Source: JAIBBV01 sp044347745
GTDB lineage: Bacteria > Bdellovibrionota_C > UBA2361 > JAFLCA01
Assembly: GCA_044347745.1 (NCBI GenBank)
Contig: JBIKUD010000013.1
Span: 15,623 to 79,622 of the forward strand
Length of the DNA stretch: 64,000 bases
Direction: 5' to 3'
The notes under the pieces were generated by a model. The model saw only the letters and a list, made by a program, of their open reading frames with translations, did no database searches and had not been told where the DNA came from. Within the stretch, counting starts at the first letter, position 1. Each line of letters begins with the position of its first letter. Positions 24,174 to 33,553 of the stretch are shown here, one piece after another. Made by a program: the position numbers and the translations under genes.

Positions 24174-25727
24174 TCAATGCGGCGTAGACTCTTCAATCTG
24201 AAAGACTGGCTTTGCTTGGTTGATACATTGGCTGTTCGGAGCTTGGTTCGGGTTATTAAGAAAGTCTGTCGCAATCTGTGCTGAACAGTATGCCGTCGGA
24301 ATGCTCGGTTTTAGAATAAGTGCAATATGCCCTACGCCTGGGAATGTGTATACAAAAGCATTTTTGAAGTTTTTGGCAACGGCTTCGCCGTAAGGTTGTG
24401 GGGTAGCTGGATCAAACTCACCATTAAAAATAAGAAGCGGAGTATCTAAGTTTTCAAAACTAAAAGGCGGCTTCAAATCAACATTCAACGCCTTGCATGC
24501 ATTACTCACTGCGTCGGCCTCGCGGCGCCCAAGCCGCAGCATTTGGGCATATGCACTCGGAAGTACCTGGGAAGGGAGAACTCGAATAGATTTAGACCTA
24601 GCGCAAAGCACAGTGTTGTACATCTCTTTGGCGCTATCAGATTCCAATGCTTCTGAGAGAGGTTCTAAGATCCAACTAAAGTCTCCTTGGCTGGCAGCAT
24701 GAATATGTTTGGGCAAAGCATGTTCGTCTTCTGTGCGATAAAGCTCAGGTAATATTCCATAGACTAAAGAATCACCATTCAATTTGCTATTAATTGTTTT
24801 TTTGCTGGAAGGAATGGTTAAAATAATTGGGATTGGTTTACGATTGAGTTGATTGATAAGTCCCAAAAATTTGGCTTCCAAGTTAGGGTAGGCTTGGTTA
24901 CAGCGCTGGTCATTGGCGCATGCACGGAATACGTTTCTGAGCGAGTGGCTAATTGTATGACTGAAGGCAAGGTTGAAATCGATATCGGGTCTAACTACGC
25001 CGTCGAGAATTGCGCTTCTTAATGTTGATTTATGTTTGTCCGCCTGTGCCACCACATATTGGCCCAGTAGAGTTCCGTAGGAGCCACCGTAAAAATTAAA
25101 TTGTTGATACCCCAAAGTTTCTGCCACAAAATAAATGTCTGATGCATTTTCTCTAGTGTTGAAAGCGCTAAGGTTTATGCCCTGAGCTTTGAAACGTGCA
25201 TGACAGGAAGCAATCCAGCTTGGGTCGGTGAATTTTCTCTGTCCCTGGGCTACGGCAATGTTATGCGCATTAATTTCAGGGCAGGACAAAAATGGTTTAG
25301 AGTAGCGTGTCCCTCTTTCTTCAACAAAGATTAGGTCCCGTTTCTCCAAGATTTGCAGTAGTCCGGGAAATTTGGCGGGCAGGACGGCATTAACGAATAC
25401 GCCGATAGTAGTATCACCGGGCCCACCTTGCTCGACAAACAATGGATCTGGGGCAGGGGTTCTGCTCGTGCTGCGGACACGCACTACGGCCAGTTTAATA
25501 CTGCGTCCTACGGGTTTATTGTGCTCCTCTGGCGCGCTAACGTACCCGCAATCCGAATTCGCAGCGATCGAATCTGGGATATCGAATGTTTCACAGTCCA
25601 CACTCTCCCATGCGGCTGTAAAGTTGCTCGAATTTGGCCTTACCTTGGCCATAGTGCAGCCAACGCTGCCACCGACAGTTAGAGTGAGAATAGCGCATCG
25701 GCAAAAAGAAGCTAAACGGTTGGTCAT
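24174..25727 (-). CDS. Alpha/beta-hydrolase lipoprotein, S33/TAP-like peptidase
   Basis: 517 residues. A lipobox-like SVGC (Cys24) suggests membrane anchoring. The oxyanion strand EQGGPGDTT, the nucleophile elbow GGSYGT (Ser216), a TAP-like C-terminal part with the acid in NGEFDPATPQPYGE, and catalytic His in FPGVGHIAL match S33 tripeptidyl or prolyl aminopeptidases. It probably releases short peptides in the periplasm. It is monocistronic and is the last ordinary gene before the repeat-rich island. Confidence 0.85.
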   Translation of the reverse strand: MTNRLASFCRCAILTLTVGGSVGCTMAKVRPNSSNFTAAWESVDCETFDIPDSIAANSDCGYVSAPEEHNKPVGRSIKLAVVRVRSTSRTPAPDPLFVEQGGPGDTTIGVFVNAVLPAKFPGLLQILEKRDLIFVEERGTRYSKPFLSCPEINAHNIAVAQGQRKFTDPSWIASCHARFKAQGINLSAFNTRENASDIYFVAETLGYQQFNFYGGSYGTLLGQYVVAQADKHKSTLRSAILDGVVRPDIDFNLAFSHTISHSLRNVFRACANDQRCNQAYPNLEAKFLGLINQLNRKPIPIILTIPSSKKTINSKLNGDSLVYGILPELYRTEDEHALPKHIHAASQGDFSWILEPLSEALESDSAKEMYNTVLCARSKSIRVLPSQVLPSAYAQMLRLGRREADAVSNACKALNVDLKPPFSFENLDTPLLIFNGEFDPATPQPYGEAVAKNFKNAFVYTFPGVGHIALILKPSIPTAYCSAQIATDFLNNPNQAPNSQCINQAKPVFQIEESTPH

Positions 25728-26081
25728 TAGGATTTTCCTTTGAGAACGCTGCGCACGCCCCTTGAAAGGATCGGCGAGTGAAACTTATATGGCCTTAGGC
25801 GTAGATTATTTAGACGACTCTTTCATCTCGTCTTTTATAATACCTTACTGGCTTAGCCAATAGATAGCTGGAGCAGGTATTCCTCCCATCGCAGTTGTCT
25901 GCCGCTATCTTCTCTACCTCGCCAAGTCTCGCTGCGTTCAATTGACCCCGTGCCGTCTGGTCTTGGTTCGGTCCGGGTTTGCGATTGGGATTCAGAGGCT
26001 GAAATTTCAAAAAAATGGTCACGCAAGGCTTGGGTGACGGCGTCCGCAATCGCGTTTCCAATGCTTGCGACTTTCAATATT
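25728..26081. other. Left boundary of the accessory island, no firm gene
   Basis: Overlapping short frames exist on both strands (for example 25853-26089 minus, 78 codons), but none has a ribosome site or recognisable domain. They end inside the first 120-bp repeat. The region probably holds gene remnants. Confidence 0.4.
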
Positions 26082-26203
26082 CCGGACACCCAAGAAATAC
26101 TTCAATTGCCGCTAAATTACTTTAACGTGCTTAACTCGTCTTTCTGCGCATGTTCCGGTGTTAAGGGTGGTATGAGGTGGGGCTGTGGCGGTTGGGACGC
26201 ACC
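26082..26203 (+). repeat. Island repeat, copy 1
   Basis: First of eleven copies. It opens with CCGGACACCC, has the diverged middle block near 26155 and closes with GTTGGGACGCACC. It directly abuts a histidine-kinase remnant on its right. All copies share this orientation. Confidence 0.8.
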
Positions 26204-26330
26204 AAGGAGGCCGCAGCTAAGTTTGGTGAAAACAATTGCGCGGCTGCATGGAGGCGATTGTGCACTGGAGCAGTCCGATTCAAGCGCTACTAGTTTTACG
26301 CTCAGGTTTCCAGCAAATAGCTCAAGGGCC
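26204..26330 (+). pseudogene. Histidine kinase C-terminal (HATPase) remnant
   Basis: Translation gives LSLVKTIARLHGGDCALEQS followed by SFTLRFPA, the last strands of a sensor kinase ATP-binding domain (normally GLGLSLVKTIA...GT.F.L.LP). Everything upstream of that point is replaced by the repeat, so only about 40 codons of the gene survive. This suggests that repeat arrival or recombination at the repeat deleted the rest. Confidence 0.55.
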
Positions 26331-26521
26331 GCACTTCGCCTGGTGTTAAGGTGCGCCTTCCTGATTGAGCTAGACATTCCTGGAGCAACAACTGCCAAAT
26401 CTCGGCACCGGGTGCCCACTCAAATCAACTACCTCCCCACCTGTTTCTGATCATATTCATAGGTCCCTTCATTTCTTTAATATTAGAGCCTCACAAACCT
26501 AGTTTTTAAAGAAGGTTCGTT

Positions 26522-26680
26522 ATGAATTTTACAAGTTTTAATATGAAGCGGCGTATTTGCTCACCGGAAAATACGAACCCGAATGAAAATGTTTGGAACG
26601 CTCGACTAATGATATTAGGAGCCGGCGCGGTCGTCGTGTTTGCAGTATTTTTTTCGATAATTCTGCAGATGACGAATTAA
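26522..26680 (+). CDS. Small single-helix membrane protein
   Basis: 52 residues, starting at an ATG with GAAGG 7 bp upstream. A polar basic N-terminal half (MKRRICSPENTNPNENVWNA) is followed by one strong hydrophobic helix and a short polar end (ILQMTN). It is the only gene between repeat copies 1 and 2. It could be a small membrane regulator or a toxin-like peptide; no partner is visible. Confidence 0.5.
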   Translation: MNFTSFNMKRRICSPENTNPNENVWNARLMILGAGAVVVFAVFFSIILQMTN

Positions 26681-26765
26681 AATAAACGATACATTAGGGG
26701 ATGCTGTCGTGTGAATTTTGCTTGATGGGACAGACCAGGGTGGCTAGGTTCTATCCTGCAGTAAT

Positions 26766-26887
26766 GGGACACCCAGGAAATATTTTGATTTCCTCCAGAT
26801 TGCTTCAAAGTGTTTTAAGCGCCTTCCCTGGCAAGTTCAATCGGTTAAAGATGATACGGGGTAGCGCTGAGGAGTTTGGGACGCACG
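26766..26887 (+). repeat. Island repeat, copy 2 (diverged)
   Basis: Starts GGGACACCCAGGAAATA and ends TTTGGGACGCAC. The middle block reads TTCAATCGGTTAAA. It lies 75 bp past the stop of the minus-strand 615-residue gene. Confidence 0.7.
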
Positions 26888-26961
26888 AGGGAGGCTGGCT
26901 CCTTGGAGCAGTGATGAACCATTTTGAGCGGGAAAGGCTTAGGCGGCGTTCGCAAGCTGCG

Positions 26962-28809
26962 CTAGGCTACCATGTCTGCTGCTGACATTTTTGTTCTTAG
27001 GCCCGCTAGAAATCTTGGCAAGGCGCCTATGTCACCAATCTCGAAAAAGATGCTTCTGCAGGATGACGGTGCAGGCTTGCCAAGAAAGGGTAGCAGCCCA
27101 TCGTACTTGATGTCCCCTTTGGCAATGGCCCCAAGTTGGTTTAAGTCCTCTCGTCCCAATGCCTCTCCGTCTAAGCGACGAAAGCCAACTTCATATAAAA
27201 CATTCGCTCTAGTGCCAGCCGTTCTAAAGACAGAAAATGTTGCAATTAATCCAGCACTGGGCAGCTCTGCTTCAAAAACTCTGGTATTTTCTCGAGCGTG
27301 TTGCGCTAGATTAAGAGCTTCCTCTGTAAGCACCCGCCTCTGTCCCCTTTCAATGTCTGCATCTGTCAGATTAGCCATCGATGCAGCTATAGCAGGAGTG
27401 CTCTGCGCGCGCAGATAATCAGCGAAAGCACCTTGCTGACCTTGTAAGTGAAGAGGGGAAAGGGCAGCGTCAATTAAACTAGCAGCCCGATCTAAATCTT
27501 GCGGCACTTGGGAGGCTAATGTTCTCACTTGCTGCTCAGCGTCAACTAGACTTGCTTCAAAAGCTTCCTTTCTTTTCTGGATCAGGGTTTCCGTTAACTT
27601 CATTTCAGCCTGCCTAGCTTTCACTCCATCGACAGCATTAAACATAGAGCTAAGTACATTGGCCGAAAAATCATGCGGAGTTAAGCCTGAGAAATAAAAA
27701 TGACGGCATTCAACATAGTTTTCTTGCCTACCAAGAGAGATACCCTCGATGCGACTTCCCAATATAACACTAAGGTTTGTTCGGGATGTTGCCCCAGCGG
27801 TTTTGATTGAGTCTCCAAAAATTGCGCCCAATTCCCTAGTGGACAAAGCATATGGATATTGCGGCTCAGAGAAGCCTACGTACATAGCTGTGCCAGCTAT
27901 ATCCATGCCTACAACTAGTCCAAGATCTTTTTGCACAACAAATTTGACGTTTTTGGAATCCAGTTTAGCAGCTACGAGCCTGCCTAAGTGCTCTTGTGCT
28001 TGCTCAGCCTCAACTGGAGTAAATCCATGTTCCTTTACTAGCACTTCTAGTCCATGCGAAGTTTCTCTACGCCTTACTATGCTTACCTCTACTCCAGCCG
28101 GCATCACTAGGTTAATATAAGAGAGCCCAATCTCGTTTCTCCCTCTATCCATTTCCCCAGAATTTATGTGGACTCTAAGTTCCCCTGGAGTTCCGCTTTG
28201 CCTATTCCCAGGGTGATTTTCTACAGAAAGCTGAGAGCCCGTGGCCCTCGAACCAGTATACTCAATGCCGGTGTTAACATACCCGTAAGCCGACCTATCA
28301 CCACCATCTCTTGGCGACTCAACAAAGTCCCTCAAAGGAACTGCGCTTAGGTAAGTTGCTCCCCTGGCGTTTGGGGCCAAACCCAAAAGCAACTTCTCTT
28401 GGGCAATCAGCACGCCGGAAGTAAGATAGGAATCCGCACCTCCTGATCCAGTGCCGTCGGCATTTCTTCTTTGGACTCCGTAGTAAGCCGAAACAGCGCC
28501 TTCGATTAGTATTCCAAAAGGGTCTCCTTGCTTAATTCTTCCTAGTCCGTCTTCTATTAATCCTACCTTCAATTCAGCTGGCTTATATCGGCTAAAGTTT
28601 GATGCGACTTCCCAGCCATCAAGGGCTAAAGCATGATAACGCAGGGGCAAGTTGGCTGAAGCTAAGTCCCCGCGCCGATCAACAAAATCTACCAAGCTGG
28701 CTTCCCGGCCCTCTGGGACCCTTGAGAGCGGCAAATTCACCTCCGCACCAGTTGAACCAGTGAACGCCGCGACTTCAGTAGTAATATCAAATTGTTGACG
28801 TGAACTCAT
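26962..28809 (-). CDS. Unknown 615-residue protein of the island
   Basis: No family recognised. Mixed alpha/beta protein without signal peptide or membrane helix. A Gly/Asn-rich region (about 95-225) includes GVQRRNADGTGSGGADSYLTS, then EIGLSYINLVMPAGVEVSIVRRRE. A central helical, coiled-coil-prone segment (about 395-450) is EMKLTETLIQKRKEAFEASL. The C-terminal end resembles a small ligand-binding sheet. It is a single gene between repeat copies 3 and 2 on the minus strand. Base usage looks like its neighbours. Confidence 0.6.
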   Translation of the reverse strand: MSSRQQFDITTEVAAFTGSTGAEVNLPLSRVPEGREASLVDFVDRRGDLASANLPLRYHALALDGWEVASNFSRYKPAELKVGLIEDGLGRIKQGDPFGILIEGAVSAYYGVQRRNADGTGSGGADSYLTSGVLIAQEKLLLGLAPNARGATYLSAVPLRDFVESPRDGGDRSAYGYVNTGIEYTGSRATGSQLSVENHPGNRQSGTPGELRVHINSGEMDRGRNEIGLSYINLVMPAGVEVSIVRRRETSHGLEVLVKEHGFTPVEAEQAQEHLGRLVAAKLDSKNVKFVVQKDLGLVVGMDIAGTAMYVGFSEPQYPYALSTRELGAIFGDSIKTAGATSRTNLSVILGSRIEGISLGRQENYVECRHFYFSGLTPHDFSANVLSSMFNAVDGVKARQAEMKLTETLIQKRKEAFEASLVDAEQQVRTLASQVPQDLDRAASLIDAALSPLHLQGQQGAFADYLRAQSTPAIAASMANLTDADIERGQRRVLTEEALNLAQHARENTRVFEAELPSAGLIATFSVFRTAGTRANVLYEVGFRRLDGEALGREDLNQLGAIAKGDIKYDGLLPFLGKPAPSSCRSIFFEIGDIGALPRFLAGLRTKMSAADMVA

Positions 28810-28931
28810 ATTTAAAACACCTACGGCTCTAGCTAGTAAATCACCCTCATCGTCATGGGTGATTCTGGCAGAAAGTGCGCACTAAGCAAGAAAAGGTGCA
28901 GGAGCGGGGATACTGTTTAAAAGAGAATATT

Positions 28932-29052
28932 CTTACACCCAATAATTGCCTCTCTCCCGCCCGAACTACTTTAACCCTTTAAATATATTTCCTTCGCAGG
29001 TTCAGTGGATTAGGGGGCCTGTAAGGTGGAGCTGTGGGCGCTGGGACGCACT
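28932..29052 (+). repeat. Island repeat, copy 3
   Basis: The left end has decayed to TTACACCC. The middle GTTCAGTGGATTAGG and the right end CTGGGACGCACT are well kept. It follows the stop of the HigA-like gene on the minus strand by about 40 bp. Confidence 0.8.
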
Positions 29053-29089
29053 AGGGTACCCATGGTTTGTTTTCTGGACTACTTGTATG

Positions 29090-29386
29090 TTACGCCCGTT
29101 TGCGTACTTCCTTCTCAATAGATCCGCCAGAATCAATTCTAGCCATATCCAAGTCGTAGTCCATCTGTAAGCCGAGCCAAAAATCGGCGGAGTTTCCAAA
29201 GTACTGTGCCAGCCGTAACGCTGTATCTGCAGAAATTCCACGTTTACCTAGAACAATTTCGTTAATTCGACGAGCAGGAACGCCCAGGGACAATGCTAGC
29301 CGGTTTTGACTAAGGTCAAGAGGAGACAAGAACTCCTCTTGAAGCACTTCCCCTGGATGCACCGGGTTTAATTTATTTTTAGCCAT
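29090..29386 (-). CDS. higA: HigA-type antitoxin (XRE family)
   Basis: 98 residues. MAKNKLNPVHPGEVLQEEF is the canonical HigA start. The helix-turn-helix region LSQNRLALSLGVPARRINEIVLGKRGISADTALRLAQYFG is complete. It binds and neutralises the HigB RNase and represses the operon. It starts 7 bp after the toxin stop; the longer in-frame start at 29548 lies inside the toxin gene and is rejected. Confidence 0.92.
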   Translation of the reverse strand: MAKNKLNPVHPGEVLQEEFLSPLDLSQNRLALSLGVPARRINEIVLGKRGISADTALRLAQYFGNSADFWLGLQMDYDLDMARIDSGGSIEKEVRKRA

Positions 29387-29393
29387 ATACGCC

Positions 29394-29675
29394 TCAATGA
29401 TAATCCACAATTTCAACTTCAAATGCGTCTCGATCTTGCCATCTGAAACATACCCGCCATTGGTCATTAATTCTGATACTCCACTGGCCACTGCGAGCGC
29501 CATGTAACTTCTCCAGTCGATTTGCAGGCGGCACTCGTAAATCGACAATAGAAATTGCCCGATGAATCATTCGGAGCTTCCGAAGAGCAACTTGCTGAAT
29601 ATTTGGAGGGAATTTCCTGGAACGATCAAGACCAAATATTCGGGCTGTCTCCTTACATCGAAAGCTTCTTATCAT
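29394..29675 (-). CDS. higB: HigB-type toxin (RelE superfamily mRNA interferase)
   Basis: 93 residues, full length. MIRSFRCKETARIF, ANRLEKLHGARSGQWSIRINDQWRVCFRW and VEIVDYH match HigB, a ribosome-dependent mRNA endonuclease. The catalytic region is intact, so the module is probably active. A CTTAT-AAGATG-ATAAG inverted repeat just before the start (about 29676-29691) may be the HigA operator. Confidence 0.93.
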   Translation of the reverse strand: MIRSFRCKETARIFGLDRSRKFPPNIQQVALRKLRMIHRAISIVDLRVPPANRLEKLHGARSGQWSIRINDQWRVCFRWQDRDAFEVEIVDYH

Positions 29676-29742
29676 CTTATAAGCCTATAACGGAGCGCGT
29701 TAAACGTCAAGCAGCTAATTAGTGGCGGAATACCGAAATGCA

Positions 29743-29863
29743 GGACACCCAAAAAGTTCCTTATTCCCTCCAAAACTACTTTAACCCTTTTAAATTGGTT
29801 TCGTTCGAAAGTTCAATGGATTAGGGGGCCCGTAGGGTGGCGCTGTGGAGGGTGGGACGCACC
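29743..29863 (+). repeat. Island repeat, copy 4
   Basis: Opens GGACACCC, middle GTTCAATGGATTAGG, closes GTGGGACGCACC. It lies between the ABC ATPase stop (30016) and the HigB start. A GTTATAGGC heptamer-like site (minus strand, about 29688-29696) lies just before HigB, reminiscent of integron R-prime ends. The remaining 150 bp to 30016 contain nothing I can name. Confidence 0.8.
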
Positions 29864-30015
29864 AGAGAGGCAGGGGCGGAACGGAGTCATCGGGCGCGGA
29901 TGCGGTGGGAACGGTGAGTTTCCTTAGAGGCTTGGGTGGCAGCAGCGCAGTGCTGTGAGAGTCGATCATTGCGCTACTTACTATTGGCAATTGCTGCAAA
30001 TACCACCAATACAAC

Positions 30016-30687
30016 TTATTGAACCTTGCCATCGACGATTTTAATGACTCGATCAGCTTGGCTGGCAAATTGCACATCGTGTGTTACTACCACCACTGCT
30101 TTATTCGAGCGTCGTGAAAGATCTTTTAAAAGATCCTGAACTCGTTCACTTGCCGCGGTATCCAGATTTCCTGTCGGCTCGTCGGCAAGAATCAAGCTTG
30201 GATCATTTCCCAAGGCACGCGCGATGGCGACTCGCTGACTTTGCCCTCCAGAGAGCTGTTTCGGCAGTTTATGGGCATGTTCAAGTAAGCCAAGCTCAGA
30301 CAGCAGGTGTTCTGCACGTTCGCGAATTTCGATTGGGCTTAGCCGCTTTAGCCGCTGCATTGGAATCATCACATTTTCGAGAGCAGTAAACTCAGGAAGT
30401 AAAAAGTGGAATTGAAATACAAACCCGATTTCTGAAAGACGTGTATCAGCTAAGTGGTCCTCGCTCAGGCTCGAGATATCAACGCCATGCAATCGAACAG
30501 TTCCAGAACTTGGCAGATCGAGCAGGCCCATTAAATAAAGTAATGAGGACTTCCCCGAGCCGCTCGGTCCAGTAATTACAACAAATTCATTGCGCTGAAT
30601 TGAGACGCTGGCGTTACTTACCAACGTCACAGGAACCTCGCTGTCGAGGCGTCGTGTAAGGTTGCATGCTTCCAGAAGCGCAGTCAC
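30016..30687 (-). CDS. ABC transporter ATP-binding protein (LolD/MacB type)
   Basis: 223 residues with Walker A GPSGSGKSSLL, signature LSGGQSQRVAIARAL, Walker B ILADEPTGNLD and H-loop VTHD, all intact. The GTG start overlaps the original stop of the permease frame (TAGTG), giving translational coupling. With the permease and membrane-fusion protein it forms a MacAB- or LolCD-like exporter. Confidence 0.9.
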   Translation of the reverse strand: MTALLEACNLTRRLDSEVPVTLVSNASVSIQRNEFVVITGPSGSGKSSLLYLMGLLDLPSSGTVRLHGVDISSLSEDHLADTRLSEIGFVFQFHFLLPEFTALENVMIPMQRLKRLSPIEIRERAEHLLSELGLLEHAHKLPKQLSGGQSQRVAIARALGNDPSLILADEPTGNLDTAASERVQDLLKDLSRRSNKAVVVVTHDVQFASQADRVIKIVDGKVQ

Positions 30688-31931
30688 TATTGCCCTCCTC
30701 GCAAAATCTGCACTGGTTGTACACGAGAAGCTTTTCTGGCAGGCAAAAACGCAGCAAGGACGGCGGCAATCATGGCGAATGCTGCGGCAATGGCAAATTG
30801 TGGCCAGTGCTAGCTGATAGGCATTTGAATAATTTCACTACCTCCAGGAGGCTTAAAGCGAATCTGCATGAGAATCGTCATAAGGGCGCTGCCAAAAGGT
30901 ATCCCGACCAGATTGCCAAGTATTCCGAGAATTACACCCTGGAATAAAAAAATCTTCTCAATATCGCGAGCATAAAATCCCATCGATTTTAAAATTGCTA
31001 TATCGCGATGCTTTTCCATCACGATGGTTGATATGACATTGAAGATTCCAAATGCTGCAACAATAAGCACGGCGCTTACAACAGTGTACATGATGATATT
31101 CCTAATCATCAGAGTGTTCATGATGTCTTCTGAAGCTTCTTGCCATGAAATACTCTTGTAGCCTACTGAACTCTCGATCTCTTTTGCCATCTGCAATGCT
31201 TCACGAGGATCAGGAACTTTGATGATAATATTGTTGATACGATTGGCTCGATTGAGCAGAGCTTGGACACGTTTGAGTGTCAGGAAGGTTTGTCGCTCGT
31301 CGAAATCCGATCGACCGGTGCGAAAAATGCCAACAATTTTAAACGTTCGTAACTGGCCTATCGGCGACGCGACGGTCAAATTATCCCCCATACCAAGCGA
31401 TAGGCGTCGTACCAGCTCCTCTCCTACAATGATCCCGTCGGGGTTAGAAATGAGCTCGTCGACTGAGCCATTAATCATGTAGTTGTTGATGGTCGAGACA
31501 TCTTTGATCTCATTTGGATGCATGCCGTACAGCGTGATGCCATGATCTCGCCCAGCGTATGTCACGACAGCCTGTCCAGTTAGGACGGGGGATGCTACGA
31601 CACCTTTATGTTTTCGTATGTTATTGAGAATTCGATCAAAGCCACGGATGCCGCGAAATTCGTTAACAGGTTTTACGCTATCAATTTGAACCGCCGCGTG
31701 CGGATATAGTTGAGTAAGTGGCTGGCGGCGAGGGTCTCTATACTCGTCTACTATAGTTATGTGAGGGGTGTTGTCGACCAGGCGGCGGATAAAATCCGTT
31801 TCAGACCCTTGCATTAGCCCAGAAATTGCAAGAAAAAATGCCACCCCAAGCACTATGCCTAGCATCGACACGAAGCTTTGACGCTTTCTCGCCAGAAGAT
31901 GCTTCAAGGCTATCGAGATAATAAGTGGCAT
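30687..31931 (-). pseudogene. ABC permease (LolC/MacB FtsX-type) interrupted by an in-frame amber codon
   Basis: The first 373 codons encode an N-terminal helix, a periplasmic MacB-type domain and two of the three C-terminal helices. A TAG at 30810-30812 interrupts the frame. The same frame then continues 40 codons (HWPQFAIAAAFAMIAAVLAA, then FLPARKASRVQPVQILRGG), which is exactly the last helix and conserved PA-x-AS-x2-xP-x5-RGG end of FtsX permeases. It stops in a TAGTG overlap with the ATPase start. So the ancestral gene was about 414 codons and now carries a nonsense mutation, unless the codon is read through or a sequencing error. Confidence 0.8.
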
Positions 31932-32902
31932 TACCGTCCTTGTTCGATAAGATTGGTGCGAACTCGGGTGCCGCTTTTCAATTTCTTATCAGGAACAAGC
32001 ACGATCATATCCTGCAGGCCAATCCCCTCAATAACTTCGATTTTTTCCGAACCACTCGTGCCCAGTTTCACAGCAGAACGCTCCAATTTCGAATCGACTA
32101 CTCGCAGTACTTGCCCATTAATTACTGCCGAGCTTGGAATTAGGAGCGCGTCACTTTTTTCGCTGACTATAATGTTTGTCTCAGCAGTCATGCCAATCTG
32201 AAGTGGGGTGTTCTCTGTAAATTCAATTCGAACTCTATAACTTCTAGCGATCGGATCTCCCTTGGGAGTGATGCTCTTCACCTTTGCCTTGAATACTTGT
32301 CCTGGAAAGGCGTCGGCGCGAACAACAACAATTTGGTCGACTTTCACCAGAGTGATGTCCTCTTCGTCGACTTCAGCGCTAATGCGAAGCGGTGAAGCCA
32401 CCGAGATCCAAAAAACTGGCTGATTAGCCGGAATTAACTGCCCAATTTCTCCATCTCGCCGAATAATGTGTCCGTCTGCCGGCGCCATTAAATTTAGAAA
32501 ACCGGATTGAGCTTGAGCTTCAGCGACAGCAGCCTTGGCTATTTCCCAGTCGGATTTAGAGCGCTCATATGCCTGGCGTGAGATCGCCTTTTTGCTCAGC
32601 AGCTCGTCATGTCGCTCGAAGTCAGCGCGCGCAAAAGCTTCTTTGGCGCGCGCTGAAGCCAGCGAGCTTTGCATATCTTCGCTCTCGAGCTCTGCTAGAA
32701 TGCTATCTTTGACAACATCGTTGCCTTCATCTGAGTTCAGCTTTTTTAGTCGTGCCATTACTCGAGCAGCTATTGGCATCATGATAGCTGCTTCTACGGT
32801 ACCTGTAGCATAAACAGCTCGTATCGCAGTTCCTATAGTTGGCTGGACGACGTCTACGTTTGGAGCTCTGAATACGAGCAATACTAGCACTGCCAGTAGC
32901 AA
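31931..32902 (-). CDS. Periplasmic adaptor (HlyD/MacA-like membrane-fusion protein), 5-prime end uncertain
   Basis: 323 residues from the first conventional start, a TTG that falls inside the membrane anchor. The frame is open upstream to 32977 and encodes the missing N terminus (QYSRFSIRIRLFGFASLLLL), but it contains no ATG, GTG or TTG; ATT 32977 follows a stop. The rest is a typical adaptor: barrel-sandwich hybrid (DGHIIRRDGEIGQLI), a coiled-coil hairpin (residues 80-135) and a beta-barrel. It should bridge the permease and an outer-membrane channel. The stop overlaps the permease ATG (TAATG). Confidence 0.8.
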   Translation of the reverse strand: MLLAVLVLLVFRAPNVDVVQPTIGTAIRAVYATGTVEAAIMMPIAARVMARLKKLNSDEGNDVVKDSILAELESEDMQSSLASARAKEAFARADFERHDELLSKKAISRQAYERSKSDWEIAKAAVAEAQAQSGFLNLMAPADGHIIRRDGEIGQLIPANQPVFWISVASPLRISAEVDEEDITLVKVDQIVVVRADAFPGQVFKAKVKSITPKGDPIARSYRVRIEFTENTPLQIGMTAETNIIVSEKSDALLIPSSAVINGQVLRVVDSKLERSAVKLGTSGSEKIEVIEGIGLQDMIVLVPDKKLKSGTRVRTNLIEQGR

Positions 32903-33274
32903 GAGAGATGCAAAGCCAAAAAGTCTAATGCGAATAGAAAATCGGGAATATTGCGGCTTGGTGTCATTGACAAAAATTTACCAAATATCTCAGTATGTAA
33001 TGGTATTAGAAGGTTAACGCAGAATTAGCACAGTTGAAACAGCGCGATGAGGTCTGGCTACCCTTAGTCGAGCCACTAGCAGGTGATTCTGCCATAAAGA
33101 ACCTAAAGCGGCATGACTGTAAGACTCTGTCCTCAATCTAGAGCTTAGAGCCCTAATCTTTGCTACCAATTTGGGGCACAACCGCAGCTTCCTGCCCTGT
33201 GAGCATCCGCTCTAGATTGCACCGGCCATATATACTGAGCGCAGTTTGAATTTCCGCTTTTACCACTGAGTTTG

Positions 33275-33380
33275 CATCGCGAAGTATATCGCGCAGGCGA
33301 AGCCGTAGCCAGCAACAAATATACCGCTCACCTCAAGTCTACGGTGGATAAATACGGAAATTTAAATCGTGAGCGGTATA
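33275..33380 (+). mobile_element. MITE-like element, left copy (partial)
   Basis: Begins CATCGCGAAGTATAT (33275-33289), the same terminal sequence as the right copy near 38.4 kb. It shares an identical 32-bp block with that copy (33349-33380 and 38601-38632). An inner inverted repeat pairs TATACCGCTCAC (33320-33331) with GTGAGCGGTATA (33369-33380). The outer right terminus is missing. It lies about 130 bp upstream of the promoter of the giant gene. Confidence 0.65.
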
Positions 33381-33505
33381 ATCACGCCGCCGCTCTACGC
33401 AACTTCAAAAAAGTCAAACTAAAAAACTTACCATTCGGCAATTAACGCACTGTTATCAGCCAGATGAGTTTGTTTCGGGGACTGCCTCAAGCCAGGATTC
33501 AGCCA

Positions 33506-33514
33506 TGGTATAAT
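33506..33514 (+). promoter_or_regulatory. Extended -10 promoter of the giant propeller-cytochrome gene
   Basis: TGGTATAAT is a perfect extended -10 element (TGnTATAAT) at 33506-33514. The -35 is weak. Transcription would begin near 33521, so the in-frame ATG at 33464 cannot be used from this promoter. Confidence 0.55.
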
Positions 33515-33553
33515 CTTTGCATGCTCAAGAGAGTGCATAGTCAGGTCGATATC

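Noticed and set aside
25950..26450. 166-codon plus-strand frame as one gene
   Set aside because: It fuses unknown sequence, a full island repeat and the kinase remnant; only the remnant is gene-derived.
26701..26985. 94-codon plus-strand frame
   Set aside because: Most of it is island repeat copy 2; no independent support.
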